Source of the DNA: Anarhynchus alexandrinus
Lineage: Eukaryota; Chordata; Aves; Charadriiformes; Charadriidae
DNA length: 64,000 bases
NCBI GenBank assembly: GCA_008711295.1
Contig: VUYV01000125.1
Location: 2,295,812 to 2,359,811 of the forward strand
Direction of reading: 5' to 3'
The notes under the pieces were generated by a model. It was given only the letters and a program-made list of their open reading frames with translations, ran no database searches and had not been told where the DNA came from. Position 1 is the stretch's first letter. The number at the start of each line of letters is the position of its first letter. Positions 1-28,500 of the stretch are shown piece after piece. A program made the translations under genes and the position numbers.

Positions 1-3000
1 CTACGTAGTTACAGCTCAACCACAGCATGAGGTCCTAGTTGTTCCTGCCACGTGCTGCCAGCGAGCCTGTAGATGAGAAAGCATGGCCAAAGGTGATAGC
101 TAGAAGGGGCTACTAGAAACAGGTGACACTGGCCCAAGGGTAGGGGAGATAAAGGCAATCAAGGATCCCGTGGGCATCACACATCACACACATTTCAGAC
201 ATACATATGCCATATGCTGTGTTTTTATTAGTGTGTGTTTTATGAATAGCTGTGTACCGATGTGTTAGAAAGTTTTTAAATGGTTGTTAGGGGTTTTTTT
301 TTAAAGATCTGGGGTGAAGTGCCGGCTAACCTGTATGTAGTGTATGTGGCCAGATTAATTTTAGGTATTACAGTGGGTGAAGATTGATTTACTTGTCAAA
401 TGAAAAGCAAATACACGCACACATAAATTTAGTTACATCCGTCTATATGTGTCCATCTGCCTATCTGCTTATTTTCCCTGAGTGGAGACAGCGTGGTGCC
501 TCCTGGTGCGTACAGGCTGCTTGCTGGTTTTGCTGCAGCACAGGTTTTTGTTTGGCTGCAGCTTCATCTTTCCTCCTCACTGAGCTCACAACAGACAGGT
601 CGTCGGTCGCCGTACTGGACACAGAAATGGGTGTAGAGAAAAGCCGAAGACCAGCATAAGTAAGACCAATGAGAAGGGACTTGCTTTGCTCCGATCTGCT
701 GAAGTCTTAAATGTCTTGTCTTTCTTTTCCACAGTCTGGAATTTTATGTTTGTCTGTGTCTAGGCAGGATCGGTGGCCCTTAGGATTCCTGATGAGGTTT
801 GCAGGCGGTGGAAAAGGCCGTTTAATACCTTTCTGCTAAGTCAATAAGACAGTATTTCCCTCACAAATATCACTTCCTTGATAGTGACCACACCTGTTTA
901 AATTTGCAGTGCTGTAAGTTTGTTCCAATTTGGCATAAGTTGGCTGTGAGCTCTGCTGTACACTGGCAACGGGTGAAAAAGGAGCAAAACAGCAGTCATG
1001 CAAATCATTGTAAAATTTTGTTGCCTTTTTTTCATATTTTACTAAAAGACACCAAATTGCCTGTCCAGCAGCACAGTCTAATGCCTGTCTTACGAGACTT
1101 TCTCATGGTTCTGTCAGAAACATAAAATGCTTTGGAGATTTGAGACAACAGAATTGAAAATCTGGACCAGTGGATCCTGTAGCATCTTTGGTAACTGGGG
1201 ATGAAATCTCATGGAATATTGGGATTTGAATCATTTGATGTTAGTAACCAGAGAAAGAGGAGCATGTGCAAATCCTTTTCTGTCCTTCAAAGACTCTCTT
1301 TTTTTTTTTTCTTACTCATTATTGTATCAAATAACATAATTCAAGGCCTGACTCGGCATTCTTCAGTTCATATCTGTGGGAATTGTCCTCTTAGATCACG
1401 ACAGTACATGTGAAAGAAGCGCATCTTGGGAAGATGGCAGTCTGCGAGGGCCAACTTAAAAAAAAATGAGAGTGGTTAAATGCCAGACAGGGCCTGTGAT
1501 GTAGGTTCAGGGGAGCGGAAAATGCAAAGGAGCAAGAAGGATGCAGTAGTAAGAGATCATGAAGGAATACCAAGGGAAAAAAGTCTGTCTGCAAACCCCA
1601 GGATTCATAGCTGTGCTGCAGCTTGTTTACAAAATTGAGATGATGCAGGTGCATTTTTGGGGCCCAAAGAAAGACTGGTTAATTGGAAAAGGAGTATAAA
1701 GCCGTCCCCTCTAGTTTGGTGTTTGATACAAGCACAACCATGATGCTGAATGTGTCCAAGTTCTTTACAGAGCTTGATAGATGACTTTGGTTTTGTCCTG
1801 GCTGATAACGTTCATAAGCTTCAAACCCCTAAAAAGGGAAGTTTTGTCTGCTGAAGATGTGCCAGAAGCTTTAGTTGTACATACGTATGACTGCTGGTAT
1901 CTTTGTTCACTCCTTTTTTGCTTCTGTTCTTTGGATAGTTAATACCACTTGCCAGAGTGTCAGGGTGACATTTTCCTGTCATTATAATTTTGATTTAAGG
2001 CTGGGGAGAGAAAGGAAAAAGTAAGGCCTGTTTCTGCTTAAATTATTTTATACCTGCAGTGTTCTGAGAGCTCCTGTAGAGGGGTTTACATTGGTTTATT
2101 CACCGACCGGACTACAAATCCTTTTTTTTGGTCCTTTCTTGTCTGTGTTAAATGATTACAAATACTGTATTTAATCTTAAATATGTAAGGTTTTTAATTG
2201 CTACAACCGAGGCTGCATCACCTTCAGTAAGCCTGCTTAGCTGACCATTGTGCTATATTATTTCCACCAGGCTGTGTTGCATGTGGCTCTGATTCTTTCA
2301 GGGTATTTAATAAGTGCTTAAATATGTTGCTCAATCAACTCACATATGTTGCTGGATCAACTTGCATATTTAAAGGTTTATATTTGGGCAAGTGCTTAAC
2401 TACCTGGATGAACTGAAGCCTTTAAAGGTTAGCCTGTGGTCAGCTATTTTATTTAATTGCTTTACATTGCAAAGAAACATTGCTTTTTATTATTTCTATA
2501 TCAAAATGAAAATCTGGACAGCAGGGCTCAAGTGAAGTAGGATTATTAGACACGGACTGTCATGATAGCACAAGAATTTTCCCTGTTGTTAGTTTTGATG
2601 GCTGCCTGTTAAGGAAACATTATTTTCTCCTAGGAGAACATAATTTTTGCTTTTTGGGAACACACAGGGAGGAGCTATTTGACTTTAAGCATAAATTGCA
2701 TAGCACTACACTTTAGCTGGTACCTGAATATCACAGAGTAAGTTTTAATTTCTAGGGTCAAAGATGTAAAAGAATGAAGAAATGAAGAACAGTTTATCCT
2801 CTGCAATTCACTGGCATACATTTGGATGCAGTGGCCTCTTCCCTCTACATTATTGTCTTTATTTTGAATAAAACTGCTGTGTTTCACAGAATAAAGGAAA
2901 AAGAACAGTCTAAAACTGCAAGCAGAAGCCAACACAGAGATACAAATTCCTTAGGCATGCTAAGCAGCAAGGGAGCGTGCTCCATGCTTCTTCTAATCTT

Positions 3001-6000
3001 TTCAGTCTTACTCATTTCTCATATTTCATCAAGAAAAATATAAATCCTGCATTTCTGCAGAAGAAAGTCCAATTGCCAGTAGTCTCCACAGTTATTCGCC
3101 AGGTGCCAGCCAGATGACCAATAGGTTTTAAGCCCAAAGGCATTTGGATAACTAGCTCTTGTTTAACTTCTGTTGGAGGTAGGCACCTAGACACATTTTC
3201 AAGATTTGCCACTAACTTTTGGTATTAGTAATTTATCTTTGGTTTCTTGAATGGTTTGTGTTTGAGAAGGTGTTCTGGCTTGGAGGGAAGTCCACCTCCA
3301 AANCTCATCAACGTATGGGCCTTTTTAGGCTTTAAAACTACAGATATTAATTATTTTTAATGTGGTTGTCATTGTACGTGCATATGTTTTCCTGGTAATT
3401 CTGCACATGCCCCTGTTGCCAAATGACTGTCAATATAACTGCTTCACAAAGTAGAGCTACAAAACTGGACGACAGCCAAGACAGGTAGTTTGATAAAGGC
3501 ATAGACAGAAAACTTAAGGAAAACATTTTCATTTCAAACAAGAATACACACGCACAAACGGAACTAATTTTAACTGACATAAATAATCAAGGTTTTTTTC
3601 CCTTTGTCTAGGAAATGCTTGGTGTCGTCTGAGTTCCCAGAAAAATAGGCAGATGAACAAAATATTACTATTCTTTACTGGTAAACTTAGTATTGTAATA
3701 TAGCTGTTATTTTCTCATTATGAGCCCAGTCTTCTTCTGTATTAATTTATACTGAGTGAATTAAAAATGTGGTGTCAGTCAGCAACAACATGCTGTGCAG
3801 TAGATGACTATGTTTGTGCCCTCTTGGATGACTTGACTTGGTAGGACTTCTGTACTATACGTAGTGCACTTCTGTGTAGCCATATCTTCAGGCATCTTTG
3901 CGGGCAAAAGAATGGCTGTTTAAAGTCTTTAATCTTTTAATTAACGCTTAAGCTGAAAGTAAACTGTAAAAGGCATTACAGTAGAAAGATGAACATTAAT
4001 TATTTCGGCAGGTCTTAAATTACGTTCTGACAAATCTTATTAGTAAAGTAATTCTGCATATAAGTATTAGCTGTAACTCCATCCTGTTTTATCTGCTGCC
4101 TTTTTTGATATTTCCAGTGAAAAATTACATCAGGTGTGTTCAGGTGTGCATTAGTCTTGTATGAGTGACAGTTTCATGAACCTTCAAAGTCTGCCTAGTC
4201 AGGTTTTGTTAGGACAGAGAATTATTTTAGGTGTAAGGTGTCACGAATGAAATCAATTACAACTGTCAGAGCTACAGGCTTGGGTCTTAAGCTTTTAAAT
4301 CAGGCTTCAGAAAATAAATCAGTTCAGTATGTGTAGTCTCTCCTACCAAAATCTTCATTACAGGGAACCCTTCTAGCAAGGCATAATTTTGTTTGCTCTT
4401 TACATGAGCCACGGGCACACCAGTGCATGGAATAAAGCCAAAATTCAAAGATACTGCAGTAGGTCAGTCTTCAACCGCTCTGATGCTGCTATAGCTCATG
4501 TTGTATTGTATTTCTTGGGAAGAAAACGTTACAGTAAATCCTCCACTGTCTTGCTGTTTTTCTGTACTAACAGCTCATATTCAGCCCTTTGGTGATGGAT
4601 AGACCTTACAACTTACCAGGATACTGCAGAGCTCCGGGCAGTATGCGTTTGTTCAATAGCTTACTGAGTCACAAGGGACCTGCCTGCTACTATGTGGAAA
4701 TTTGTCATTTGCATATGCCCGGTTATGAAGTACAAGAAAGTTTCAGCCCTCGTTGTGAAGGTATATGTGTGTGTTTCTCTTTCTTTGGATCCGCTGTCCT
4801 GAAGCATCACTTGCCTCCTCCCGAGGCAGCCCCGCATGTGCTGCTCCGTGCCCTGGGCTGAGGTTTCCTGCCTCCCTCACCTGCGTCCAGCCTCCAACCC
4901 TGCTCCTGGCTTCACTTTTATGTCTGAGCCACCCCTTGACTTTCCAGCTGATTGACAATGCTTCTTATCCAGGCCACGGGCTTGTTGCAAGAGCTGGCTT
5001 TTCTCGGGATCAGTCACTTGTGTGTGTTAACTTCAACACATCTCCAAACCCAGTTCAGGCTTGACACAAATGATTTGGCTTACCTGTCCATGCTTGAATC
5101 TCCCAATGTATGTAATTATCCTCCTGACTGTCTGAGAATTACCTACCTTCTGTTTTCCTTGGCTCTTCTCTTCTTCCGTGCTTTCAGCCTGTGTTCCTCT
5201 CTTCCACTGTTTTTACTCTTCCTTTAGCCTGTACATGCCTTGAAAAAGGTCTGTCATTAAAGTTAACATTTTGGTAGTGCACAGGTCAAAGGGTCTGTAG
5301 CTTTCTGAGGGCCTTTGTTACCCCTACGATACAAATGCAAATCAACACAGTTTATTCCCATCACCCCGGCCATTTAGGCAAGGTATTTATTTTTAGACCA
5401 ATATTTGTATGGCAGTTTCAACACAGAAGAATGTGTTCACTGTTATTCGGAGGCACCTCTTGCAAAGTCATCATCCATCTCCTGGTAGAGCTGAGACTAC
5501 AGTGCCCACTGTTCACTTGTCCTCTAGTGGCAAATTCTACTCCAGTAGAACTGCATGAAGTGCCTGATGGGCTTTGATGGACCATGACCAGAGAGTTTAC
5601 TTCTGCTGATCCCTAGTCACTGATGTGTTCATCAAGAAGATTATAGAAGCACTTGAGGCAAAGCATATAGCTCTTCTTGGAGTATTTAATCAAATAAATT
5701 CCAAGATTTATAGAGAGTCGGTGTCTGAATATATCAGGAAAGAGTTTTATTGGCAGAAGAGGATCTCAGCAATGCAGAATTGGTGGCATGGGAAAACTAA
5801 ATTTGAGAAGTCAAGAAGTAACATCGTATGTCAAGTGTTAGTGCAGCAACCTAGCTTTTTAACCTTTAATATCTTCTTATTGAATCATAATCTCTGTGAT
5901 TCCCTTTTTTGTTTGATAACCTTTCAGGTTGTCTACTTCCTGCTGCTGCCATTTACGGGACCATATCCTCTGGAAACAGTGCATCTGCAGTGTTGCTGCC

Positions 6001-6542
6001 TTCAAGCTGTCATTGAAGGCTTACAGGAACAGCCCCTCCCCAGCTACCTCCATGTACCTACCAGCCCCAGGATATAGTCAGCTTGGAGATAAACGTGGTC
6101 CAAGAAGTCAGCAAACTGGTCTTAGGACTGTAATGATGGAGTAGGACCGAGTAAAGATGTCCAACCTAATATTAATAGATATGTGACTGTCCAAGTTTCA
6201 TTTAAAATATTAAATAGTGGTGTGGAGTGAAGAATGAATTACTCTTGTTGATAGTATAAAGGCCACAGAAAGTGAGAGATATCACAGAAATGAAAAATGT
6301 AGGTGGCAAATAACAAGCCTTTACAAAATAATTCATATGAGGAAGAGTATTTTGATTGTGAAGGACATGCTTGAAAGCCAGCAATACAGAGAAAGCCATA
6401 ACTTAATCATAGCAGAGAGTAAATTGTATCAGGGTATCCATATTTTGTGCAGGCTTAATTCCATGCCTGGTCAGAGCACAGGATGGCCAGGGCATTTCTC
6501 TGGCTTATTTACTCATCTGCAGGCAATTTGCAATAATTGATT
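1..6542. other. CKMT2 downstream flank, no gene recognised
   Basis: Only short ORFs are present, the longest being 150 codons at 5625-6077 on the plus strand, without a recognisable domain or supporting splice structure. One N sits at 3303. A diverged 22-base tandem pair lies at 2322-2365. ZCCHC9, the next gene in human, was not recognised here. Confidence 0.6.
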
Positions 6543-7520
6543 CAATCACTGGATCACAGAATTACGTAGGCTGGAGGTCTGGGGGTGATCCGATCCAACA
6601 CATGCCCCTCATCCCACCCCAATCCCAAAGCAGGGCCAACTTCGATCAGGTTGCTTATGACCTTGTTCCTTGAATTTTGACTATCTGCAAGTCTGTCCCA
6701 ATGTTTGACCACCATTATAGTGCAAAAAGATTTTCCTAATATCTAACTGGAATTTCCAGTGTCCCAGCTTGTGTCTGTTGGCTCTTGTTCTATCACTGTG
6801 CAGCTCCAAGAAGAGTCTTGAGCTTGTCTTCGCTACATCCTCTGATGTAAACAACAGTTGTGCATATCAGTAAGATCTCCCCTTAGCCTTCTTTTCTCCA
6901 GATTGAACAAACCCAGTTCCCTCAGCTTCACATCATACATCATGCTCCAGCCCCCCTGATGGTCTTGGTGGCCCTGTCCAGGACTTGTTGCAGTTTGTCA
7001 CTGTCTTTCCTGTACCGGGGAAGCCCAAAACTGGACGTGGTACTCCAGATGAAGTCGCAAAAGTACCAACTGAGGGGTAATAATCTTGTCGCTCAAGCTG
7101 TTGGCTACACTCATGTGTAACACAGCCCAGTATGGGCATACTGCTGACCCATGTTCAACTTGCTGTCCACCAGGACCCTGCAAAGTCCTTGCAAAGCTGC
7201 TTTCCACCCAGTTGTCCTGCAGCTTGCGTGGAGTTGCTGCATCCCAGGTGCAGGACTTTGCCTCTGCCTCTGTTGAACTTCATGAGGTTTCTGTCAGCCC
7301 ATTTCTACAGCCAAATGCGCTCTGAAGAGCAGCCCTGCCCTCCAAGGTACCAGCTGCTCTCTTTCTTTTAACACCAGCAGTGGACTGGCTGCCTGTGTAA
7401 CACACTCTGTCATCCAGGTCATTATTAAAGGTATTAAAACAGTATAATCAGCTCCAATATCAACCCCTCAGGAATGCTATTAGTAAACGGCTGCCAGCTG
7501 GACTTCGTACCACCGCCTGT
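6543..7520 (-). mobile_element. CR1-type LINE fragment, 3' end, minus strand, 5'-truncated
   Basis: The plus strand reads as the reverse complement of the avian CR1 3' region. Recognisable pieces include a GGATCACAGAAT start, TCTCCAGATTGAACAAACCCAGTTCCC, GTGGCCCTGTCCAGGACTTG and GAACTTCATGAGGTTTCTGTC, read in that order. The minus strand near the 3' end carries ATTCTGTG (6562-6555), matching the CR1 terminal octamer ATTCTRTG. The copy is heavily diverged, lacks an intact reading frame and is cut at its 5' end near 7520, as most CR1 copies are. Both boundaries are approximate. Confidence 0.88.
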
Positions 7521-9280
7521 CAGCAGTTTGCAAGTCAGCAGGAGGAAAGCAAGTAGAGGCTATAATCTGAGCGCATTTGGCCCACAGTCAAATCTTGTGT
7601 TGATCTGAGTGTTTTGGAAATCTAACAGTTAAGTCTTTCCAGTTTTACTTGCTTGCCTTCTATGTGAAATCAGCAGAAGTCTCTTTCCCTCCCCCAGAAT
7701 TACTATTATTACCCACCATTTAGAAAGCCGGTAACAAAATGTTAGGGAATGTAGCCAGCATAGATGAGAAAGAAACAGCAATCATATGGAAGCTCCAACC
7801 TACTTTAGACGCAACAGCTCTCCTTCTGAGCAAGAAACGAGCACACCATGCTGCTGATTTTCAAGAGCTGCTAATTCACCATCTAGCTCTCAATTAGCTT
7901 CCAGTTGGGATTTTTAAAGTCTGTAACTGGCTGTAGCGTATCTACCCAGTCACAGCTCTTCAGATACGACTCACTGAAAAACCTTCTCAAGGAGCTTTGC
8001 ACCAGGCTGGTGTGGTACAGATGTCAGCTGAGAGGCTTCTGATGAACAACGCTTTGTTAGGGAAGTTCCTACCACATGAGAACTAAAGTAGGACTAACAC
8101 ATGTTTTCTCAATGTTTTCTCAGAGCTTACACTGCATGAGTTTTATAAACTAAACTAGCATTGCTCAAGGCGCTACAATGGGCTTCAAATCACCAGTGTG
8201 GATGCTACTGGACTGCATGTCCTAGACATACCCATACCTACAGTAGCAATGGGCACCTCAGCAGTGTCGTTTTGCTGTCTACACAGACCTGGAATGTTTT
8301 CTTCTGATACTACTCCCCGCTCAACAGCAACACAGACAGTGCATTCATCAGAACACCTTTTGACTTTTTTTTTCACAAAAACTGGTGTTTTGGATGTGGT
8401 TACTGTGAAACACTGAATATGTTTCAATATGCAAAAAAGAAGGAATCAATGGGACTGTTAGCATCTGCTGTCTTTTCTTTCCACCAAGTTGCTCACCACA
8501 TGGAATAGTGGTGAGCACAGAGGTCCTACTGAGAGTGGCAGTACATCCTAAGGCACTTTGAGGAGTGATGGTTACCTGGAACCTGAAAGCTGCAGGAGAA
8601 GACTGGGATGGGCCATGCTTGACAGATTTATGTTGGATACAGACTATCAGCAAACTGATTTGCCTGTTGATTTGTGGGGCAACTTGCTGCAGCCCAAGGC
8701 CACAGGCCAGAAATGATGACTGAGGGAAACAGCTGAGAAGTCACCTGGTGAGTTCTCCAGGAGTGAAAAAGTCTCAGGTTTTGGGATGACATGGTAAAGA
8801 ATTTTGTGTGCAGACCAGGCCCGAACAGAGAAGAGACAGTTCCCATGCAGAGACACTGGTGAGTTCCTGATGACAGGTTAAGTGGTGAACTTCAGAGACT
8901 GAATGCATGTGCAGCTGCCTGCTCCAGTTACCGATTGAACTCACCATGGTGCCCAATGGTTGCTGAAAAAGCAATGAGCACTTCACATCACCTGCCCCTG
9001 AGGCTGGCAGATATTGGCTGCCTGGACAGTCTCTGGAGAGAAGTGTATCTGTGAATGAAAATAGGGTGCTTGTAGGAGACTTCGTAGGTATGGCCATAAC
9101 GGCAAATGCAGGGTAGAACTAGCGATTTGTGCTTTTTGCATTACTGAGGTAGTACTTTTCTTACCGGCAACCCGGGAAGAAAGGGAAGCAGTCCCCACAA
9201 AAGAGCCTACCAAGGTAGTTGTATTGGGTGCATCCTACTAAAGCTGCAAGGAAACTAGTTTCTGCCAGTGCAGCCAGGCA
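7521..9280. other. Intergenic DNA between the CR1 copy and the CKMT2 3' end
   Basis: Overlapping minus-strand ORFs of 70-107 codons at 8348-9213 show no known domain and no conserved-looking splice sites. Nothing else was recognised. Confidence 0.6.
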
Positions 9281-9289
9281 TCCAAGGAG

Positions 9290-9407
9290 GCACCAGGTAT
9301 CAGGTAGTGTTTTATTACACAAGATATTTATACAGAGATATACAGGGGTGCCCTTCTGTCAGAATGGCAGCCATATTTCCCATCGGTTGCCACCATCAGC
9401 AGCAAGA
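9290..9407 (-). other. CKMT2: CKMT2 3' UTR
   Basis: The stretch lies between the TGA and the expected cleavage point 10-30 nt past the AATAAA at 9316-9311. At about 120 nt it is a short 3' UTR. The exact cleavage base cannot be read from sequence alone. Confidence 0.75.
9311..9316 (-). terminator. CKMT2: CKMT2 polyadenylation signal AATAAA
   Basis: A canonical AATAAA on the minus strand lies 92 nt past the stop codon and is the first such signal downstream of it. Cleavage is expected near 9281-9301. Confidence 0.8.
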
Positions 9408-25532
<16,125 letters not shown>

Positions 25533-25553
25533 TCCTCTCGGAGGATACGATGC

Positions 25554-28500
25554 CTGGAAGAGAAGACAGCCCAGTGTCAACCCATAAGTCCTCATACTGT
25601 CCAAATGAAGAGTAAACCCTCATTTTAATGGTAGCCCTGTAAAAGAAGACATTTATTTTTATTATTGGTTTGCATTTACAGAGTGTGTTCAGAAAAGTGG
25701 TTAGTATGTACGTGTATTATTTCTATACCTGTACCTTAGGTAGAGTTGGAAATCAGTTGAGTTTTTCGGTGTTGTATTGAGCACACAATTCTAAACCCAA
25801 CACCCTGAATATTTTAATTGTTTTAATTACTTAGGGCCATAATTGAATCTTTTAGCAACAACATCTTCATAGCAACAACATATTACAGAGGCATCTTTTC
25901 AGTACCAAAAAGGTACAGTTACATGTGGTAGGATAAGGCTTTAGCTAGGTTGTTCCCTTCAGTGCTATCATCTACAGAAATTCTTGCACCTTTTCCATGG
26001 TAGCTGGGCCTGTTAATCACTTTATGCTTTTCTTTCCATATGAATAAACTTGGGGTAGGCTTCAACTCATCATCTGTCTCACACCATGGGAACAGAGATA
26101 TGCTAGCATGTTCATAGTGGAGCTATGGGTTTGGGATTATGTCTGGAGTACAGGAGATCTATAAGTCTAGGGAAGAAAATGGTGTGTTCTGTGAAAGTCT
26201 GAAGAAGACAATGCACATTTTTTTCTTCCAAGAATCAGAATTTGACTAGTATTGCCGGTGACTATGAGTTCTTCAGGAAGGTATAACTCCTGTTTAAATA
26301 AAGGACACAAATTCCAATCTGTGTCATTGACAAAAGCTTATTCTTAAAACTAGGCTCTGATAAATCATATTTGGGAAATGGACATGGAAGAGTTACAAGA
26401 AAACATTAACTTCCCCCAGGATATGCTGCTTCAGTTGTTTTTTCAAAGTTTTAAAAAACGTAATTGTTTATGTAATCTTTTCACCATTCTTTCGGAGGTT
26501 AAACTAAGCACCTCAAAGCATTTGGTTTTGTTTTCAGTGAACAGAGTGTTCTAACGTCCAATAATTTTCATGTAGATCTGGGCTAGTTAGCCCCAAACCC
26601 TGTAATTCTTTGCCTTTTCCACTCCTGTCTAAAGACAAATGCAATGTTGTGTCTGTATTTTCTTACTTGGTAAAAAGACCTTCTCACCTGCTTGCATGGT
26701 TTTCTATTGGAAAGCAGTGTCTTCTTTGTACTTTAGTCACCTACATAAGATGAGAAACACAGCTGTGTTTCAAGTTTGAGAGTCATTTGTTTCATGTCCT
26801 GTATCTTGTTTAAACGATTTTATACCTGAATTTTGTTATTCTGTCTCCTCCGTGCCTTCAATATACAATATACATTTATCTAACTTTTCTTCCAGAGAAA
26901 GGTGCTGCCTGATTGACAGAAATGTCAATCTTTTTTTCACTGAAAGAATTAACCTAAAACAGAAATGGGGAGAGGCCACACAGGGAGGGAATTTTTTTTT
27001 TTTTCCCCCATTAGGAATACACTGTGATTTCCTCAGCTGTTCCGAGTCCTCCAGAATTAGTTGCACAGCACTAGAGTATAATAAAATACGTGCTGACACC
27101 AGGCTGGGACAGGAGGGAGATCATTGACTGTAGCCTTATCTTATCTCTAGGAATGGCTCCCCTCCATCCATGAATTTGTTTAGGTGAGTTGCAGGACAGG
27201 CTTTCATGACTTCAACAGGATTCCTCCCTCCCAAAATGCAGTGGGAGAATGTTTGACTGTAAATCAAAATCAAATATGAGGTTTGTGATGGAGGTTTTTG
27301 TGCTGCTTTCTCTTCTGTGTATTTAACAGATGGTTCTTGTGCCTTTTCACAGTATAGCATCCCCATCCTACACTCTGGAAATATTTGCTTATGACTAATC
27401 TGCACAGAACTATTATTGTTATACCAAAGTGTCTGAGAAACAATACATGTATTTTCATAGCAGCTCTATGTATTTATAATTCTGTTTCACAGATGCCATC
27501 TTTACTGCAAGGAATTGGCCGGCAGTCAAAATCCTGTCCTGAAAATGAGAAGCCATATCAAAATCCCACTGCAGACAATGACATTATGACTTCAATGACC
27601 CCAGGCGCTCATCAGCATCTCCATCAGCCTGGATTTTTTGGGAGCTTCTAAATCCCGTGTCACTTTAAGGGACAAATCTGGTCCATACATGTGATTAAAT
27701 GAGAGGAATCGTGCAGTATGTATTTAGAAAGAAGTGTGAGGCACAACAGGATAATTATAATACTTCAGAAATAACCAGAGCAGTGCACCAATTGACTACA
27801 TTGTGTACCGCAGACTAACAGGTAAAGCTAACAGCCTCAGGCGGGTCATTATATTTAGCCATGTCACATATGTGCTGGCAAGGCTGCAGTGTGGTGTTTG
27901 CTGTTTTCACACAACCTCCATTCCTTGTACTAATGCAATGTGACGTGAAAGTCCCATCCTTTGTAGCAGCAGCTATTGATTGACTGGCTGCATATTTTTC
28001 TACCTTTGAGCCTTTTCCAATGATCAAGGATGCACAACCGATAGAAGCAACATCCCAGCCGGAAAGTTGCTCTCTGGATCACCGTGATGTTGTGGTCTGG
28101 GACTGGAAGGTAAGCAGAGCGTGCATTTTGCTAGACACTTGGCATTAATTTGATCTGTAGGAGCTGAGAAGTACATGGGAGATCTGCGAGGGTGAAGGAC
28201 GCTAGAAGCTGCTCTCTGTGATTTCTTTGGGGGACAAACCATGCTCGCCAAAGTTGTTAAAAGATAAAGGTTGCTTAGCTTCTGATTCAGTGCTTCTTGT
28301 GTCCTTCGCTTTGCCCTTGCAACAGCTTTTGGGTAAAAGAGCGCCCGATCCTGGAGCAGCTGAGCAGAGCAAACCACCTGCAGAGTGGGGTGTGTGAAAA
28401 ATACCCTGGGCGGCTGCGGGTAGCTTGGCACCCTTGGCCGTCAGGCTGAACGGCACTGTGTGCCTGAGGTATCGGGTTGTAACAAAAATCACAGCCTGTG

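Noticed and set aside
5625..6077. 150-codon plus-strand ORF
   Set aside because: It has no domain and no promoter or splice support, and its composition is that of AT-rich chance translation.
1..9280. ZCCHC9 exons downstream of CKMT2
   Set aside because: I searched the translations for CCHC zinc knuckles and found none. The gene presumably lies beyond the left edge.
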